NCBI RefSeq assembly: GCF_003545875.1
Contig: NZ_QHCS01000004.1
Coordinates: forward strand, 124,001-188,000
Direction: 5' to 3'
Source of the DNA: Leptospira stimsonii
GTDB taxonomy: Bacteria > Spirochaetota > Leptospiria > Leptospirales > Leptospiraceae
DNA: 64,000 bases
The translations under genes were made by a program, and so were the position numbers. Below, one piece after another: positions 30,406 to 41,696 of the stretch; the first letter of the stretch is position 1, and each line of letters starts with the position of its first letter. Under the pieces are notes generated by a model. That model searched no databases. It saw only the letters and a list, made by a program, of their open reading frames with translations, and was not told the DNA's origin.

Positions 30406-32211
30406 ATGAATGTTCAACAGAAATTTATTCGTAACTTTTCCATCATTGCCCATATCGATCACGGGAAATCCACTCTGGCAGACAGACTTTTAGAGATCGG
30501 TCACGTAACGAACGATAGAACCAAAAAAGACCAGATTCTGGATTCCATGGATATCGAAAGAGAAAGGGGAATCACGATCAAGGCCAATAACGCGACCTTT
30601 GATTATCTTGCCGAAGACGGTCATACATATACGATGAATCTCTTGGATACTCCGGGACACGTTGACTTTACGTACGAAGTCTCTCGTTCTCTCAAAGCCT
30701 GCGAGGGAGTTCTTCTGATTGTGGACGCAAGTCAAGGAGTCGAGGCCCAGACTCTCGCGAATCTCTATCTCGCAATGGAACAAGATCTTGCGATCGTCCC
30801 CGTGATGAATAAGATCGATCTTCCCGCCGCCGATGTGGAAAAAACGAAAATTCAAATCGAAGAAAGTCTGGGGCTCGATGCGGACAAGGCAGTCGCAATC
30901 TCCGCAAAGACGGGACTCAACGTAAAGGCCGTCCTGGAAGAAATTACAAAACAAATTCCTGCGCCGCAAGGAGATCCGGATGGACCTCTGAAGGCACTCA
31001 TCTATGATTCTTATTTCGATCCTTATATGGGAGTCGTCATCAAGATTCGGGTATTCGATGGAAGAATCAAAAAAGGTGATCGATTTCTCATCATGAGCAC
31101 CGGAAAAGATTTTACCGTCAACGAAGTAGGAATCAATCGTATCACTCTCACCCCAACCGAAAGTTTGGGAGCGGGAGAAGTGGGCTATTTGATCGCGGGT
31201 ATCAAAAAAGTTTCCGATGCAAAGACGGGAGACACAATCACACTTTTTTCCAATCCGACAAAGGAATCGATCCCCGGTTACAAAGAAGCGAAGCCAATGG
31301 TTTTTTCCGGACTCTATCCGATCAACGGAGAACAGTTCGACGAGCTCGTGGACGCGATCGAAAAACTGAAACTCAACGACGCAGCGCTCGTCTTTGAGAA
31401 AGAAAGCTCGATGGCGCTCGGTTTCGGATTTCGCGTGGGATATCTCGGTCTTCTTCACATGGAAATTGTCCAGGAACGTTTGGAGAGAGAATTCAATCTC
31501 GATCTGATCACGACGGCTCCTTCCGTAAAATACATCATTCGTAAAAAGAACGGGGAAGTCGAAGAGGTGGACAATCCTTCTCGTTTTCCGGATCCGATCT
31601 CCATGGAATCCACGGAAGAACCCTACGTAAAAGCGACGATCATCACTCCGAACGAATACGTCGGAAATATCATGGCGCTCGCCAACGACAAACGGGGGAT
31701 TCAATTGGATACGGTATATCTTACCCAGGACAAGGTTCAACTGACGTATGAACTTCCTCTCGCAGAACTTATATTCGAATTTTATGATAAACTCAAGTCC
31801 TTTACGAGAGGCTACGCGTCTCTGGATTATGAACCTTCCGGTTATAAGGTATCTCAACTCGTAAAGATGGATATCCTCGTAAACGCCGAGCCAGTGGACG
31901 CTCTTTCTATGATTGTCCATCGATCCAAAGCGGAGCAAAGAGGGAGAGAAATCATTGAGAAGTTAAAGGATCTCATTCCGAGACACCAGTTTATGATTCC
32001 GATCCAAGCCGCGGTCGGAGGAAAAATTCTTGCGAGAGAAAGTATTTCCGCACTTCGCAAAAACGTTACCGCTAAGTGTTATGGCGGAGACATCACTCGG
32101 AAGAAAAAACTTTTAGAGAAACAGAAAGAAGGGAAAAAGCGGATGAAGCAGATTGGAAACGTGGAAATTCCGCAAGAAGCGTTCCTTGCGGTTTTGAAAA
32201 CGAGCAATTAG
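30406..32211 (+). CDS. lepA: elongation factor 4 (LepA)
   Basis: Translational GTPase that back-translocates or remodels ribosomes. With the ATG at 30406 it is 601 residues, the LepA norm. G1 AHIDHGKST, switch II DTPGHVDF, G4 NKIDLP, then the EF-G-like domains and the LepA-specific C-terminal domain (VGGKILARESISALRKNV, RKKKLLEKQKEGKKRMKQIG). A TTG at 30316 is in frame but lies within the repeat-flanking region and adds unconserved sequence. GGAAGTGAG precedes the chosen ATG. Confidence 0.96.
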   Translation: MNVQQKFIRNFSIIAHIDHGKSTLADRLLEIGHVTNDRTKKDQILDSMDIERERGITIKANNATFDYLAEDGHTYTMNLLDTPGHVDFTYEVSRSLKACEGVLLIVDASQGVEAQTLANLYLAMEQDLAIVPVMNKIDLPAADVEKTKIQIEESLGLDADKAVAISAKTGLNVKAVLEEITKQIPAPQGDPDGPLKALIYDSYFDPYMGVVIKIRVFDGRIKKGDRFLIMSTGKDFTVNEVGINRITLTPTESLGAGEVGYLIAGIKKVSDAKTGDTITLFSNPTKESIPGYKEAKPMVFSGLYPINGEQFDELVDAIEKLKLNDAALVFEKESSMALGFGFRVGYLGLLHMEIVQERLEREFNLDLITTAPSVKYIIRKKNGEVEEVDNPSRFPDPISMESTEEPYVKATIITPNEYVGNIMALANDKRGIQLDTVYLTQDKVQLTYELPLAELIFEFYDKLKSFTRGYASLDYEPSGYKVSQLVKMDILVNAEPVDALSMIVHRSKAEQRGREIIEKLKDLIPRHQFMIPIQAAVGGKILARESISALRKNVTAKCYGGDITRKKKLLEKQKEGKKRMKQIGNVEIPQEAFLAVLKTSN

Positions 32212-32276
32212 GTTATTCTAATTTACTCGATCGAAAAAAGCTTGATTCCTCTTTTTGTTTTTTAGAGAATCCCGCT

Positions 32277-32723
32277 ATGGATCTCTCTTTCCTTCCTGTA
32301 TATTCGCTTCTTTTGTCGGTGATCGTCGGTCTTGGAGCTCTTTTTAGTTTCCTTCGTTTCTTTTGGAAGGATATCAAAGTTGAATTTAAAGAACTTAGCA
32401 CCGAATTGAAATCCGAAATTCGGGATGTTCGTTTGGAATCCAAAACGGATAATCAAAGTTTACGATCGGAATTCTTGCATTCTTACTCCGAATTAAAAAC
32501 GAATCTCTCTGAACTTCGAACGGAATTAAAATCCGATAGCCGCGAAATTCGAACCGAGGTAAAATTCGATTTCACTGAACTTCGTAAGGAATGGAAGAAC
32601 GATTTTCTAAGAATTGATAAAAACATTTTTTATCTTAGAAAGAGAATGGATGTGCTCGTTGACAGTTTGGCCTTACGCTTTCTTTCTTCTAACGCCCTTG
32701 GTGAACCGAAAAAACAAGTTTGA
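32277..32723 (+). CDS. membrane-anchored coiled-coil protein
   Basis: 148 residues: one N-terminal span (PVYSLLLSVIVGLGALFSF), then about 90 residues of near-repeating helix with recurrent ELKSEIRDVRLES, ELKTNLSELRTELKSDSREI and RTEVKFDFTELRKEWK blocks at roughly 11-residue spacing. This gives a long amphipathic helix like those of membrane-linked coiled coils. No enzyme motif. Starts 65 bp after lepA on the same strand; a relationship to translation is not indicated. Confidence 0.65.
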   Translation: MDLSFLPVYSLLLSVIVGLGALFSFLRFFWKDIKVEFKELSTELKSEIRDVRLESKTDNQSLRSEFLHSYSELKTNLSELRTELKSDSREIRTEVKFDFTELRKEWKNDFLRIDKNIFYLRKRMDVLVDSLALRFLSSNALGEPKKQV

Positions 32724-32756
32724 CCTTTACTATCAGTAATCTAAAATCCAGTTTCC

Positions 32757-33668
32757 TTGTCTTTGTTTCAAAATCCACTCCGTTTTCAACTTTCTTCACC
32801 AGAGATTCATAGAGTCTGGAGAATGCGAAATGCTGAGCTTTTTGTCGCGCGGGATGATGCCCTCGCTATGGGTATGGGGACCAAGTTTCGTAAGTTTTTC
32901 GGAATTCATTCTACATTAGAAAAATATAAAACCACCAATGTGATTCTGCAAGGTGAATTGCATAGTAATGCGTTGGCCGCCTTCTCGTTTTTCTTTCGAA
33001 ATTTCGGGTATCGGATCGAAACGATTGCTTACGCGAGAAATCGAGAACGGACAACTGCTAATTCCATATTTGTAAAAAGGAATTCTCATTCTTTAGAGAT
33101 TTTTAATTCCAGAAATGAATGGAAGGAGAGGGTGGGCCGGATTTCCAAAGAAAAAGAAGGAATGTTTTTGTTGCCTGAGTATGGATTTTTATCCGAAGCT
33201 TCGAATTCTCTTGATACTCTTTGGGAAGGGATTCCTTTTTCGCAATTTGATTTTTTGGTTTTAGACATTGGTTCGGGTTTAACTTGGTTGTCCGCAAATC
33301 GTTTTTTTCAAAACTCCATTCCGATCCTTGGGATCTCTGTGGGTCTTCCGAAGAAAAAGATGATTTCCTGGTTGAAAGAAAAGAAAGAGTCTTTGGGACA
33401 CACCGAATATGAGATTGCAGAAGAACGGATTTTAGAATTTCGGAGCTCTCAAGGTTTTGGTTTCAGGGACATAAGAATTTTAGAATATTGTAAAGAATTT
33501 TACGCAGAATATGGTATTCCGATCGAATCGCTCTATTCGGGAAAATCTTTATTTGAAATTCAGACGAGGTGCGAATCCGGAGAACTCAAGGGTAAGGTTT
33601 TGTATCTTCATCAAGGTGGACTCTGGAATTTTTTGGATCTTTTTCTTCCTTCCCAAAAGAATCTCTAA
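32757..33668 (+). CDS. PLP-dependent ACC deaminase / D-cysteine desulfhydrase-like protein
   Basis: 303 residues resembling the ACC deaminase branch of fold-type II PLP enzymes. AELFVARDDALAMGMGTKFRKF aligns with the RDD...GGNKxRK motif, placing the PLP-binding Lys in GTKFRKF. NVILQGELHSNALAAFSFF aligns with the G-G-x-Q-S-N-H helix, here with HSN rather than QSNH. The C-terminal LYLHQGGLWNFL matches the family's HTGG segment. The Gly-rich phosphate loop is less clear. The start is a TTG at 32757; an ATG at 32823 would cut into the conserved N-terminus. Function may differ from the named enzymes. Confidence 0.72.
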   Translation: MSLFQNPLRFQLSSPEIHRVWRMRNAELFVARDDALAMGMGTKFRKFFGIHSTLEKYKTTNVILQGELHSNALAAFSFFFRNFGYRIETIAYARNRERTTANSIFVKRNSHSLEIFNSRNEWKERVGRISKEKEGMFLLPEYGFLSEASNSLDTLWEGIPFSQFDFLVLDIGSGLTWLSANRFFQNSIPILGISVGLPKKKMISWLKEKKESLGHTEYEIAEERILEFRSSQGFGFRDIRILEYCKEFYAEYGIPIESLYSGKSLFEIQTRCESGELKGKVLYLHQGGLWNFLDLFLPSQKNL

Positions 33669-34059
33669 GGAAGAAACGGATTTTAAAATTGGTCAATTCC
33701 GCTTTCGGTGAAAGTATCGAAATTTGCCGTGATCCTTTTCTTATGAAGAAGAAACCAAACAATGAAGTGACACTCGCGATTTCTTGCCCAAGAAAGAATG
33801 ATAAACATGTGAATCGAGACGAAATCTTGGAGTTAAGAGCATCGAAATGATTTCTCCCGGCTATTGCATTGCAAAAGAATCTGAGTTTATAATTCCGATT
33901 CCGGTTTCTTCAACGAATTGGTAGAATCGGAATCTTTGAAGAATCGGTAGTGAAGTTCAAATTCAAGTTAGACACGAGATCTGTTTTCTCGTGATCATCG
34001 CGTCGTCGATATTTCAAAAGAATAAAAATGGAGAGTTTGCTTTGTCCTCTCTTGTATTT
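33669..34059. other. intergenic region, no supported gene
   Basis: 391 bp between the PLP protein and a convergent SnoaL-like gene. A 35-codon frame (33743-33850, starting MKKKPNNEVTLAIS) is the only candidate, and it is too short and featureless to call. TTTTATCC-type A+T-rich sequence near 34040 may act in termination. Confidence 0.4.
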
Positions 34060-34461
34060 TTATCCAAATGGTTCGAAGCAATCGTAATTTTTTTGTCGGA
34101 AAATCTTTTCGTCCTTAAATTCAAAGATCATACACAAATACGCTTTTAAGTTTTGGTTTTCTCGGAAAGGTCCTATATCGGACCGAACCGTCGCTTCCCA
34201 ATCCGCTTCTACGACTGCTGTATTTTCTTTTTCCAGATATTGCCTGATTTGAAAGGTTTGTTCTTTGAGTAAATTTTTTCCTGCCGGCATTCTCCTCATC
34301 AAGTCTTCGAATCGGCTTACGGTGATTGATTTTGTTAGCGCATTCGGATATTCAATTTGTTCTATTTCCGGATGGAGGATCGCTTCATATTCTTTTCGTT
34401 CCAGATTGAAGTCGGAAAGGAGCTTGAGATAGATCTCTATGATTTTTTTGTAGGATGTCAT
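34060..34461 (-). CDS. SnoaL/NTF2-like fold protein
   Basis: 133 residues with the layout of a SnoaL-like polyketide-cyclase or NTF2-type barrel: N-terminal helix (SYKKIIEIYLKLLSDF), then ILHPEIEQIEYPN, a central helix, the strand VVEADWEATVRSD, and YLCMIFEFKDEKIFRQKNYDCFEPF at the end. These small barrels bind hydrophobic ligands or act as enzymes or subunits; no specific role can be assigned. It stands alone, with long non-coding DNA on both sides. Confidence 0.72.
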   Translation of the reverse strand: MTSYKKIIEIYLKLLSDFNLERKEYEAILHPEIEQIEYPNALTKSITVSRFEDLMRRMPAGKNLLKEQTFQIRQYLEKENTAVVEADWEATVRSDIGPFRENQNLKAYLCMIFEFKDEKIFRQKNYDCFEPFG

Positions 34462-34832
34462 ACGGAAAATCTTAAAAAAAGGTTTCGTTTTGCAATCTCT
34501 TCCTGACTCCGTATCGAATTAAAATATAATTTCGTAATGTTTTCGCACGCTCCTTGTTCACTTCTTAAAACGAATTTTTACCATGGAACTCAGATGATTC
34601 TTCTTAAAAGCGTTTGGTCCTACAAAGATCCTAAAGAAACGAATGATAGAAGAGGACTTTAAGTCCGTTTTAACAAAAAAAGGGGAGAATTTTTATTCTT
34701 TCAGATCAAACTACTCGGAAAAATACCTCTAGATTCGATTCTATATTTTTGTGGGAGATGTTCTAGAACATTTCTTTTTTCATCGAGCATTCTAAAACAT
34801 TCTAAAATCGATTGGGAGGAGGGCCTACAAAA
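34462..34832. other. intergenic region with operator-like repeats
   Basis: Upstream of the SnoaL-like gene and downstream of sdhB. It holds a perfect 14-bp palindrome ATGTTCTAGAACAT (34758-34771) and an exact 10-bp direct repeat CATTCTAAAA twice (34788-34807). All share a TTCTARAA core. No gene is seen. Confidence 0.6.
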
Positions 34833-34856
34833 AAGCCGCCTTTTTAAGGGCGGCTT
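34833..34856 (-). terminator. intrinsic terminator of the sdh operon
   Basis: Eight-bp G+C-rich stem AAGCCGCC / GGCGGCTT with an 8-base loop. Read on the minus strand it is followed by a run of six T. It lies about 38 bp past the sdhB stop. Confidence 0.88.
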
Positions 34857-34893
34857 GGAATTCTTCTTTCGATTCAATCGATCAAGAAGAAGT

Positions 34894-35624
34894 TTAAGAA
34901 AGGATAAAATCCTTGTTCATGGTCCGGATAAAATCTCTCTTGATCGATTTTGGACAAACCGCCTCGCACTCGTACTGGTTTGTGCAGTTTCCAAAACCTT
35001 CTTTGTCCATCGCGTTGATCATCTTCTTCACTCGGTCTTTTTGTTCCACCTTTCCTTGCGGTAACAGACCGAGGTGAGTGATCTTTGCCGAGACGAAAAG
35101 CATCGCACTCGCATTCTTACAAGAAGCGACACAAGCGCCGCACCCGATACAAGTGGCCGCATCCATCGCGATATCTGCGTCCACTTTAGGAATCGGTAAT
35201 GCGTTTGCATCCGGAGCGCCACCGGTGTTGATGCTTACGAACCCGCCCGCCTGAATGATTCTATCAAACGCACTTCGATCCACGACGAGATCTTTTAGAA
35301 CAGGGAAAGCTTTCGCTCTCCAAGGTTCCACGTAAACGGTATCTCCGTCTTTGAAGGACCGCATATGAAGCTGGCAAGTGGTCACACCCTGGTGAGGTCC
35401 GTGCGCTTGCCCGTTGATCATCAGGTTACAGGAACCGCAGATTCCTTCTCTACAATCGTGTTCGAAAGCTATCGGCTCTTCTCCTTTGACGATGAGCTCA
35501 TCGTTGACTACGTCCAACATCTCCAAGAAAGACATGTTCGGAGAAATATCCTTTGCGTCGTAGTCGACGATCTTTCCCTTTTCTTCTGCGCTCTTTTGTC
35601 TCCAGACTTTGAGTTTCAGATCCA

Positions 35625-35625
<1 letters not shown>
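34894..35625 (-). CDS. sdhB: succinate dehydrogenase / fumarate reductase iron-sulfur subunit
   Basis: 243 residues, cytoplasmic face of complex II, passing electrons from FAD to quinone. The N-terminal 2Fe-2S domain has CREGICGSCNLMING. The C-terminal domain has CIGCGACVASCKNAS and a later CTNQYECEAVCP for the 4Fe-4S and 3Fe-4S clusters. The sequence type, with the sdhC gene coding a single membrane subunit, is that of the Bacteroidetes/epsilon-like type B enzymes. Its ATG overlaps the last base of sdhA, and the operon ends at the terminator just downstream. Confidence 0.95.
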
Positions 35626-37538
<1,913 letters not shown>

Positions 37539-37556
37539 GAAAGTTTCTCCAAAAGA

Positions 37557-38237
37557 TTACGGGTGAACGTATCCCAGCAAAATCGAAAGCGGGATAGAAG
37601 TATTGCCTATGAAAATGATCAGAGCAAAGAGGATCGCTCCCGCTTTGATCTTTCCGCTCAAGGAAGGAGTGCTCAAGCCCAAGGTTTGAAAAACACTTGC
37701 GACGCCGTGGCTGATATGGGACGCGAGTAAGACCATCGCGACGATATAAGAACCGGATACGATCGGATTCTGAAAACCGAGTATGACCATCGTAAAGACG
37801 TCGTGTCTTCCCTTGGAATCGGTCATCGCAAAATGATCCGGATTGGTGACGCCTAACGTGAAATGAAGAAGGTGATAGGTGAGAAAGGAAAGAATCAAAA
37901 GACCCGTAAGAGCCATGGTTCTGGAAGCAAGCGTTGCCTGAACCGTATTCTGTTTAGAGTAGGGAACGGGACGAGCCTTTTTGTTTTCAATAGAGAGCGT
38001 TATCGCGTAGTAAACGTGAATGATAAAGCTTACGATCAGAATGATTCTGGCTACCCAGAGAAGGGGGGCGATGTCCCTAAGTGCTTGGCCATATGCGTTG
38101 ATTTTTTCTTGTCCGAGGAAGATCTGAAGATTCCCCAACATATGAGCAACAACAAAGCCGAAATAAACAAGTCCGGTTACTGCCACGAGAGTTTTTCTCC
38201 CGATGGAAGACCGGAGATATCCAGCCTTTAAATCCAT
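37557..38237 (-). CDS. sdhC: succinate dehydrogenase cytochrome b subunit (type B SdhC)
   Basis: 226 residues with five hydrophobic spans, matching the one-subunit b558-type membrane anchor (about 220-250 residues). The heme-ligand-type His residues lie in VVAHMLGNLQIFLG, FIIHVYYAITLSIE, LTYHLLHFTLG and LASHISHGVASVFQ. With sdhA and sdhB downstream it forms a complete complex II. AGGAGAAA stands just before its ATG. Confidence 0.93.
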   Translation of the reverse strand: MDLKAGYLRSSIGRKTLVAVTGLVYFGFVVAHMLGNLQIFLGQEKINAYGQALRDIAPLLWVARIILIVSFIIHVYYAITLSIENKKARPVPYSKQNTVQATLASRTMALTGLLILSFLTYHLLHFTLGVTNPDHFAMTDSKGRHDVFTMVILGFQNPIVSGSYIVAMVLLASHISHGVASVFQTLGLSTPSLSGKIKAGAILFALIIFIGNTSIPLSILLGYVHP

Positions 38238-38382
38238 TTCATTTTCTCCTGTTTGATTGGTGGAAAGAATTCATCGAAAAATTAATATGATTCGAAAAAG
38301 ATGGGCCGAGGCTCAACTTCTCTTAAATTAGGGTAAAAAAGCGAGTTAGGACGAAAAGCATTTTTATTTTGAAGTTAAAAAA

Positions 38383-38411
38383 TTGATACTGGAACGGAAT
38401 GTTATTAAGAT
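38383..38411 (+). promoter_or_regulatory. putative promoter of the aldo/keto reductase operon
   Basis: TTGATA (38383-38388), 17-bp spacer, TAAGAT (38406-38411), about 100 bp before the ATG at 38510, in the 272-bp gap divergent from sdhC. Consensus match is moderate. Confidence 0.35.
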
Positions 38412-38509
38412 CGTTTCTCAATTAGAATTTGAATAACGAACATTCGTTCTGGTATTTCGTTTTGTGCGATGCGTAACGAAAGGGGAACCGAAACAAACGG
38501 GGAAAAAAT

Positions 38510-40045
38510 ATGAATCCATCCGATCCATTCCAAACTCTCTATCAAAAATCTGTTCGCAAAGGGAGTTCAAATCCCGAAGCGACGAAAGAATATTCCGAAC
38601 GATCCCCGCTTCAAAAAAAATACAAGTCGGGTGAGAATCTTCTGAATCCCTATTTCACCTTTCGCGGAAGAACTCTCTCGAGAATCGCATTCGGGTGTTA
38701 TCGTGTGGGACTTGAATCTCCCGAACATAAGAAGGCGCTCGAACTTTCTTTTCAAGAGGGTTTTAACGTCGTCGACATTTCTTCCAATTATGGGAACGGC
38801 GAAAGCGAAAGTCTGCTCGGTCGCGTTCTCGGAGAAAAAATCGATCGGGGAGAATTGAAACGAGAGGACGTTTTTATCGTTACAAAGTCCGGTTATATCC
38901 AGGGAAGAAATCTACAGATCGTTTCCGAACTTGAAAAGAAAAATCAAGAATTTCCGGAAATCACGTACTACCAAGAAGGATGTTATCATTGTATCCATCC
39001 CGCGTTTTTGGAAGACCAGCTAACGCGTTCCCTCAAACGACTCGGATTGGAAACGGTCGACGTTTTTCTTCTGCACAATCCCGAATACTTTCTTATGGAT
39101 CGAGAGAAGCATAACGTTCCGGAAACAAATGCAAAGGAAGAATATTACAAAAGAATTAAGAACGCTTTTTTATTTCTCGAACAAAAACGAAAGGAAGGGA
39201 AAATTCAATTCTATGGAATCTCCTCGAATACGTTTCCAGAAAATCTTGAAAAATATACTGCCACTTCCTTACTGAAAGTTTTGGAAATCGCAAAGGAAGT
39301 GCAGACGGAACTCGGTTTGGAAGAATCCGGTTTTGCGGTCGTTCAGTTTCCGGCGAATCTTTTGGAAAGTGGATTCTTGGATCGGAAGTTTGAAGGAAAG
39401 TCTTTGATCGATATCATAGAGGCGAATCAACTCCTTCCTTTAGTCAATCGACCGCTCAATGCGATCTCGAGTCAGGGAAGTATCTTCCGTCTTTCTTATG
39501 ATCCGAATGAGAGTCAGGACGAAAGTTTAAAGAATATAAAGAATCGATTGAACGAAGTTTATTCTTGGGAAGAAGAATTCTTACGGTTACTTCCTCCCGG
39601 ATCTTATAAATATACGTTTCGAACCGTGACGGAACCTTACTTGGACCAATTCCAAAATCAGGATCATCTTTCTCAGTTTTTGGAAAGAACGGTGATTCCC
39701 ATCATGCAACAACTGATCGCTCAGATTGAAACGATTGCCGGAGGTCAAAAACAAACCGAATACATCGATAGACTGAACGACGCGCTTCCTCTTCTGGAAC
39801 GGTATGTTCATTTTCACAATATTCAGAACTCGCATCTTCTCTTTGAGAAAATCGTAAAGTTCTATCCTCAGTATAAGGATTGGAATCTTTCCGGAACTGC
39901 TTTGCACTTGCTCCATTCTTCCTTGAAGGAAGGGGTCGTCCTTTTGGGGATGAGAAAAGAAAATTACGTTCGAGACGCGGAGGGTTCGTTTGCGGGGCCG
40001 TTGACGACGATTCAAGAAAAGGATTGGAAACAGTTTGAAGTTTGA
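38510..40045 (+). CDS. aldo/keto reductase-like protein with long C-terminal extension
   Basis: 511 residues, much longer than a typical aldo/keto reductase of about 320. The N-terminal two-thirds carry the barrel with a full catalytic tetrad: Asp89 and Tyr94 (VVDISSNYGNGESE), Lys126 (VTKSG) and His189 (FLLHNPEY). A CYHC pair (158-161) follows in the same region. The last 200 residues (from about EVYSWEEEFLRLLPPG) form a helical extension not seen in standard members. Substrate unknown. It is first in an operon with a DUF309 gene, which it overlaps by 11 bp, and an alpha/beta hydrolase. Confidence 0.85.
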   Translation: MNPSDPFQTLYQKSVRKGSSNPEATKEYSERSPLQKKYKSGENLLNPYFTFRGRTLSRIAFGCYRVGLESPEHKKALELSFQEGFNVVDISSNYGNGESESLLGRVLGEKIDRGELKREDVFIVTKSGYIQGRNLQIVSELEKKNQEFPEITYYQEGCYHCIHPAFLEDQLTRSLKRLGLETVDVFLLHNPEYFLMDREKHNVPETNAKEEYYKRIKNAFLFLEQKRKEGKIQFYGISSNTFPENLEKYTATSLLKVLEIAKEVQTELGLEESGFAVVQFPANLLESGFLDRKFEGKSLIDIIEANQLLPLVNRPLNAISSQGSIFRLSYDPNESQDESLKNIKNRLNEVYSWEEEFLRLLPPGSYKYTFRTVTEPYLDQFQNQDHLSQFLERTVIPIMQQLIAQIETIAGGQKQTEYIDRLNDALPLLERYVHFHNIQNSHLLFEKIVKFYPQYKDWNLSGTALHLLHSSLKEGVVLLGMRKENYVRDAEGSFAGPLTTIQEKDWKQFEV

Positions 40046-40505
40046 TCCGGAAATCGTAGCCATTTTCGACGTGATCACCGCTACTTCCGATCCGGAAAGA
40101 ACCGTGGACTTCGCTTATCAAAACGGCGAAAGACTTTTCAGGGAAGGAAAATACTTCGAGGCACACGAGGTTTTCGAGTTTCAATGGAAAAAGGATTTCG
40201 GACCGCGGAAAATTTTTTTACAAGGAATCATACAACTTTCCGTTTCCCTTCATAAAATTTTCGTCAAACCGAACGGACGCGGTGCCAGAATGCAAGCCGA
40301 AAAAGCGAAGGAAAAATTGGAAGCTGTTTTGCATTCTCCCGTGTTAAGCGAAGTCGGCAGACGAGAGACGTTAGACTTGCTTTCCTCTCTGGATAAAATT
40401 TTGAATCTTTTCGACGGAGACGAACTTTTGGTAGAAAAAGTTTCTACTTTCAGTATTCCAATCCTTCCGAAAGACTGGCGAGAATTATTTAAGGTGCATC
40501 CATGA
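40035..40505 (+). CDS. DUF309-family protein
   Basis: 156 residues. The family signature is present: GERLFREGKYFEAHEVFEFQW, then RKIFLQGIIQLSVSLHKI. DUF309 proteins are small helical proteins with no settled function. The start is a TTG at 40035, inside the end of the aldo/keto reductase gene, and its own TGA overlaps the ATG of the next gene. These overlaps at both ends indicate tight translational coupling of all three genes. Confidence 0.85.
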   Translation: MKFDPEIVAIFDVITATSDPERTVDFAYQNGERLFREGKYFEAHEVFEFQWKKDFGPRKIFLQGIIQLSVSLHKIFVKPNGRGARMQAEKAKEKLEAVLHSPVLSEVGRRETLDLLSSLDKILNLFDGDELLVEKVSTFSIPILPKDWRELFKVHP

Positions 40506-41386
40506 GCGAAATCGAAAGCGGATTTTTTCAATCGGGCGGTTATAACCTCGCCTATAAGATTCACAGAAACGGAAAGGACAACGCGCTCCTCCTTTTTCAC
40601 GGATTTCAGGACGCGTCGGACACCTTTCTCTATCAATTTCCATTCTTATCGCAACATTTCGATATATATCGTTTTGATTATAGAGGTCACGGAGATTCCG
40701 ATTGGCTTCGGGAAGGAAACTATCATTTTATCCAGACCCTCGTTGACGTAAAAACGTTTATCTCTTCTTTTCTCCCGGAAAAGTTTCATATTTTAGGACA
40801 TTCGATGGGCGGGGGAATCGGAGCTCGTTTTGCCGGAATTTATCCGGAAAGAATCAAAAGTCTTGTTTGTCTCGAAGGATTCATGTCCCTTCAATCGCCT
40901 GAGTTCGAAAAAAAAAGACTAAAAGCTTGGTTGGATACGATTGAAAACAACGAAGTTGGGACGAAGGATCGAAAGAATAAAACGTTTTCGAGCATAGACG
41001 AGGTCGCGTCCCGACTCAAGCCCGTATATCCGAAACTGGATTCTTCCAAAATTCGTGATCTTGCGGAGTATCTTACAAAAAAGACGGATCATGGCTATCA
41101 ATGGAAAAACGATCCCTTATACAAACGCGGGTTTCCTTTTGTGTTCTCTCCTTTTTTAACTCGTCATCTTTGGGAATCGATCGATTCGCCGACTTTGATC
41201 ATTTACGGAAAGGAAACTCATCTGATGCCTGAAAACAGGGAAGAAATCCTTTCTCACTTTAAACATCTGGAATATATCGAGATGGAAAACGCGGGTCATA
41301 ACATGCATCACGATCAACCGGAATTATTGGTGGAATTGTTAAGCGCATTCTACAAAAAACACGATCTAATCTTTAATCTGTCTTGA
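40502..41386 (+). CDS. alpha/beta hydrolase
   Basis: 294 residues, cytoplasmic, of the classic alpha/beta hydrolase fold. HGFQDASDTF forms the oxyanion-type loop, FDYRGHGDSDW the usual loop, LGHSMGGGIGARFAG the nucleophile elbow with Ser in GHSMGG, IIYGKETHLMPENR the acid region and NAGHNMHHDQPE the catalytic His. The fold is shared by esterases, lipases and C-C hydrolases, and no substrate can be named. Last gene of the three-gene operon; ATG overlaps the DUF309 stop. Confidence 0.9.
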   Translation: MSEIESGFFQSGGYNLAYKIHRNGKDNALLLFHGFQDASDTFLYQFPFLSQHFDIYRFDYRGHGDSDWLREGNYHFIQTLVDVKTFISSFLPEKFHILGHSMGGGIGARFAGIYPERIKSLVCLEGFMSLQSPEFEKKRLKAWLDTIENNEVGTKDRKNKTFSSIDEVASRLKPVYPKLDSSKIRDLAEYLTKKTDHGYQWKNDPLYKRGFPFVFSPFLTRHLWESIDSPTLIIYGKETHLMPENREEILSHFKHLEYIEMENAGHNMHHDQPELLVELLSAFYKKHDLIFNLS

Positions 41387-41696
41387 TCCAATTCTCATCA
41401 TTCCGAAAAAGGAATCACTCGAACCCACGTTCGTTACTATTAGTAGAGTTAGTATTTCCGAAGAAGATCTTGTTTCTTGCGCCAAAAAAGCTCAAATTAC
41501 GATTCGTTTAATTTTCAACGGAATTGTATCTTCTCTCTTCAGGTTGCTCTTACTTTGATCACTGCGTTTTTCCGAGTCGAAGCAGGATCCTTTGGAAGAA
41601 TTCTAAAAAGTTATTGATATCAAACATCAAAATCGTATATGATTTCAAGGATTGAAATTTAGTCGGTGAAATCATATTTTTTTTCCTTTAATAAAA
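41387..41696. other. intergenic region with one putative promoter
   Basis: 310 bp after the hydrolase gene. It contains the candidate promoter at 41614-41643 for the following gene; no open frame worth calling. Confidence 0.5.
41614..41643 (+). promoter_or_regulatory. putative promoter of the gene at 41697
   Basis: TTGATA (41614-41619), 18-bp spacer, TATGAT (41638-41643), roughly 50 bp upstream of the start codon. Confidence 0.45.

Noticed and set aside
30490..31938. 482-codon ORF antisense to lepA
   Set aside because: Shadow frame of lepA; the LepA domains on the plus strand are intact and decisive.
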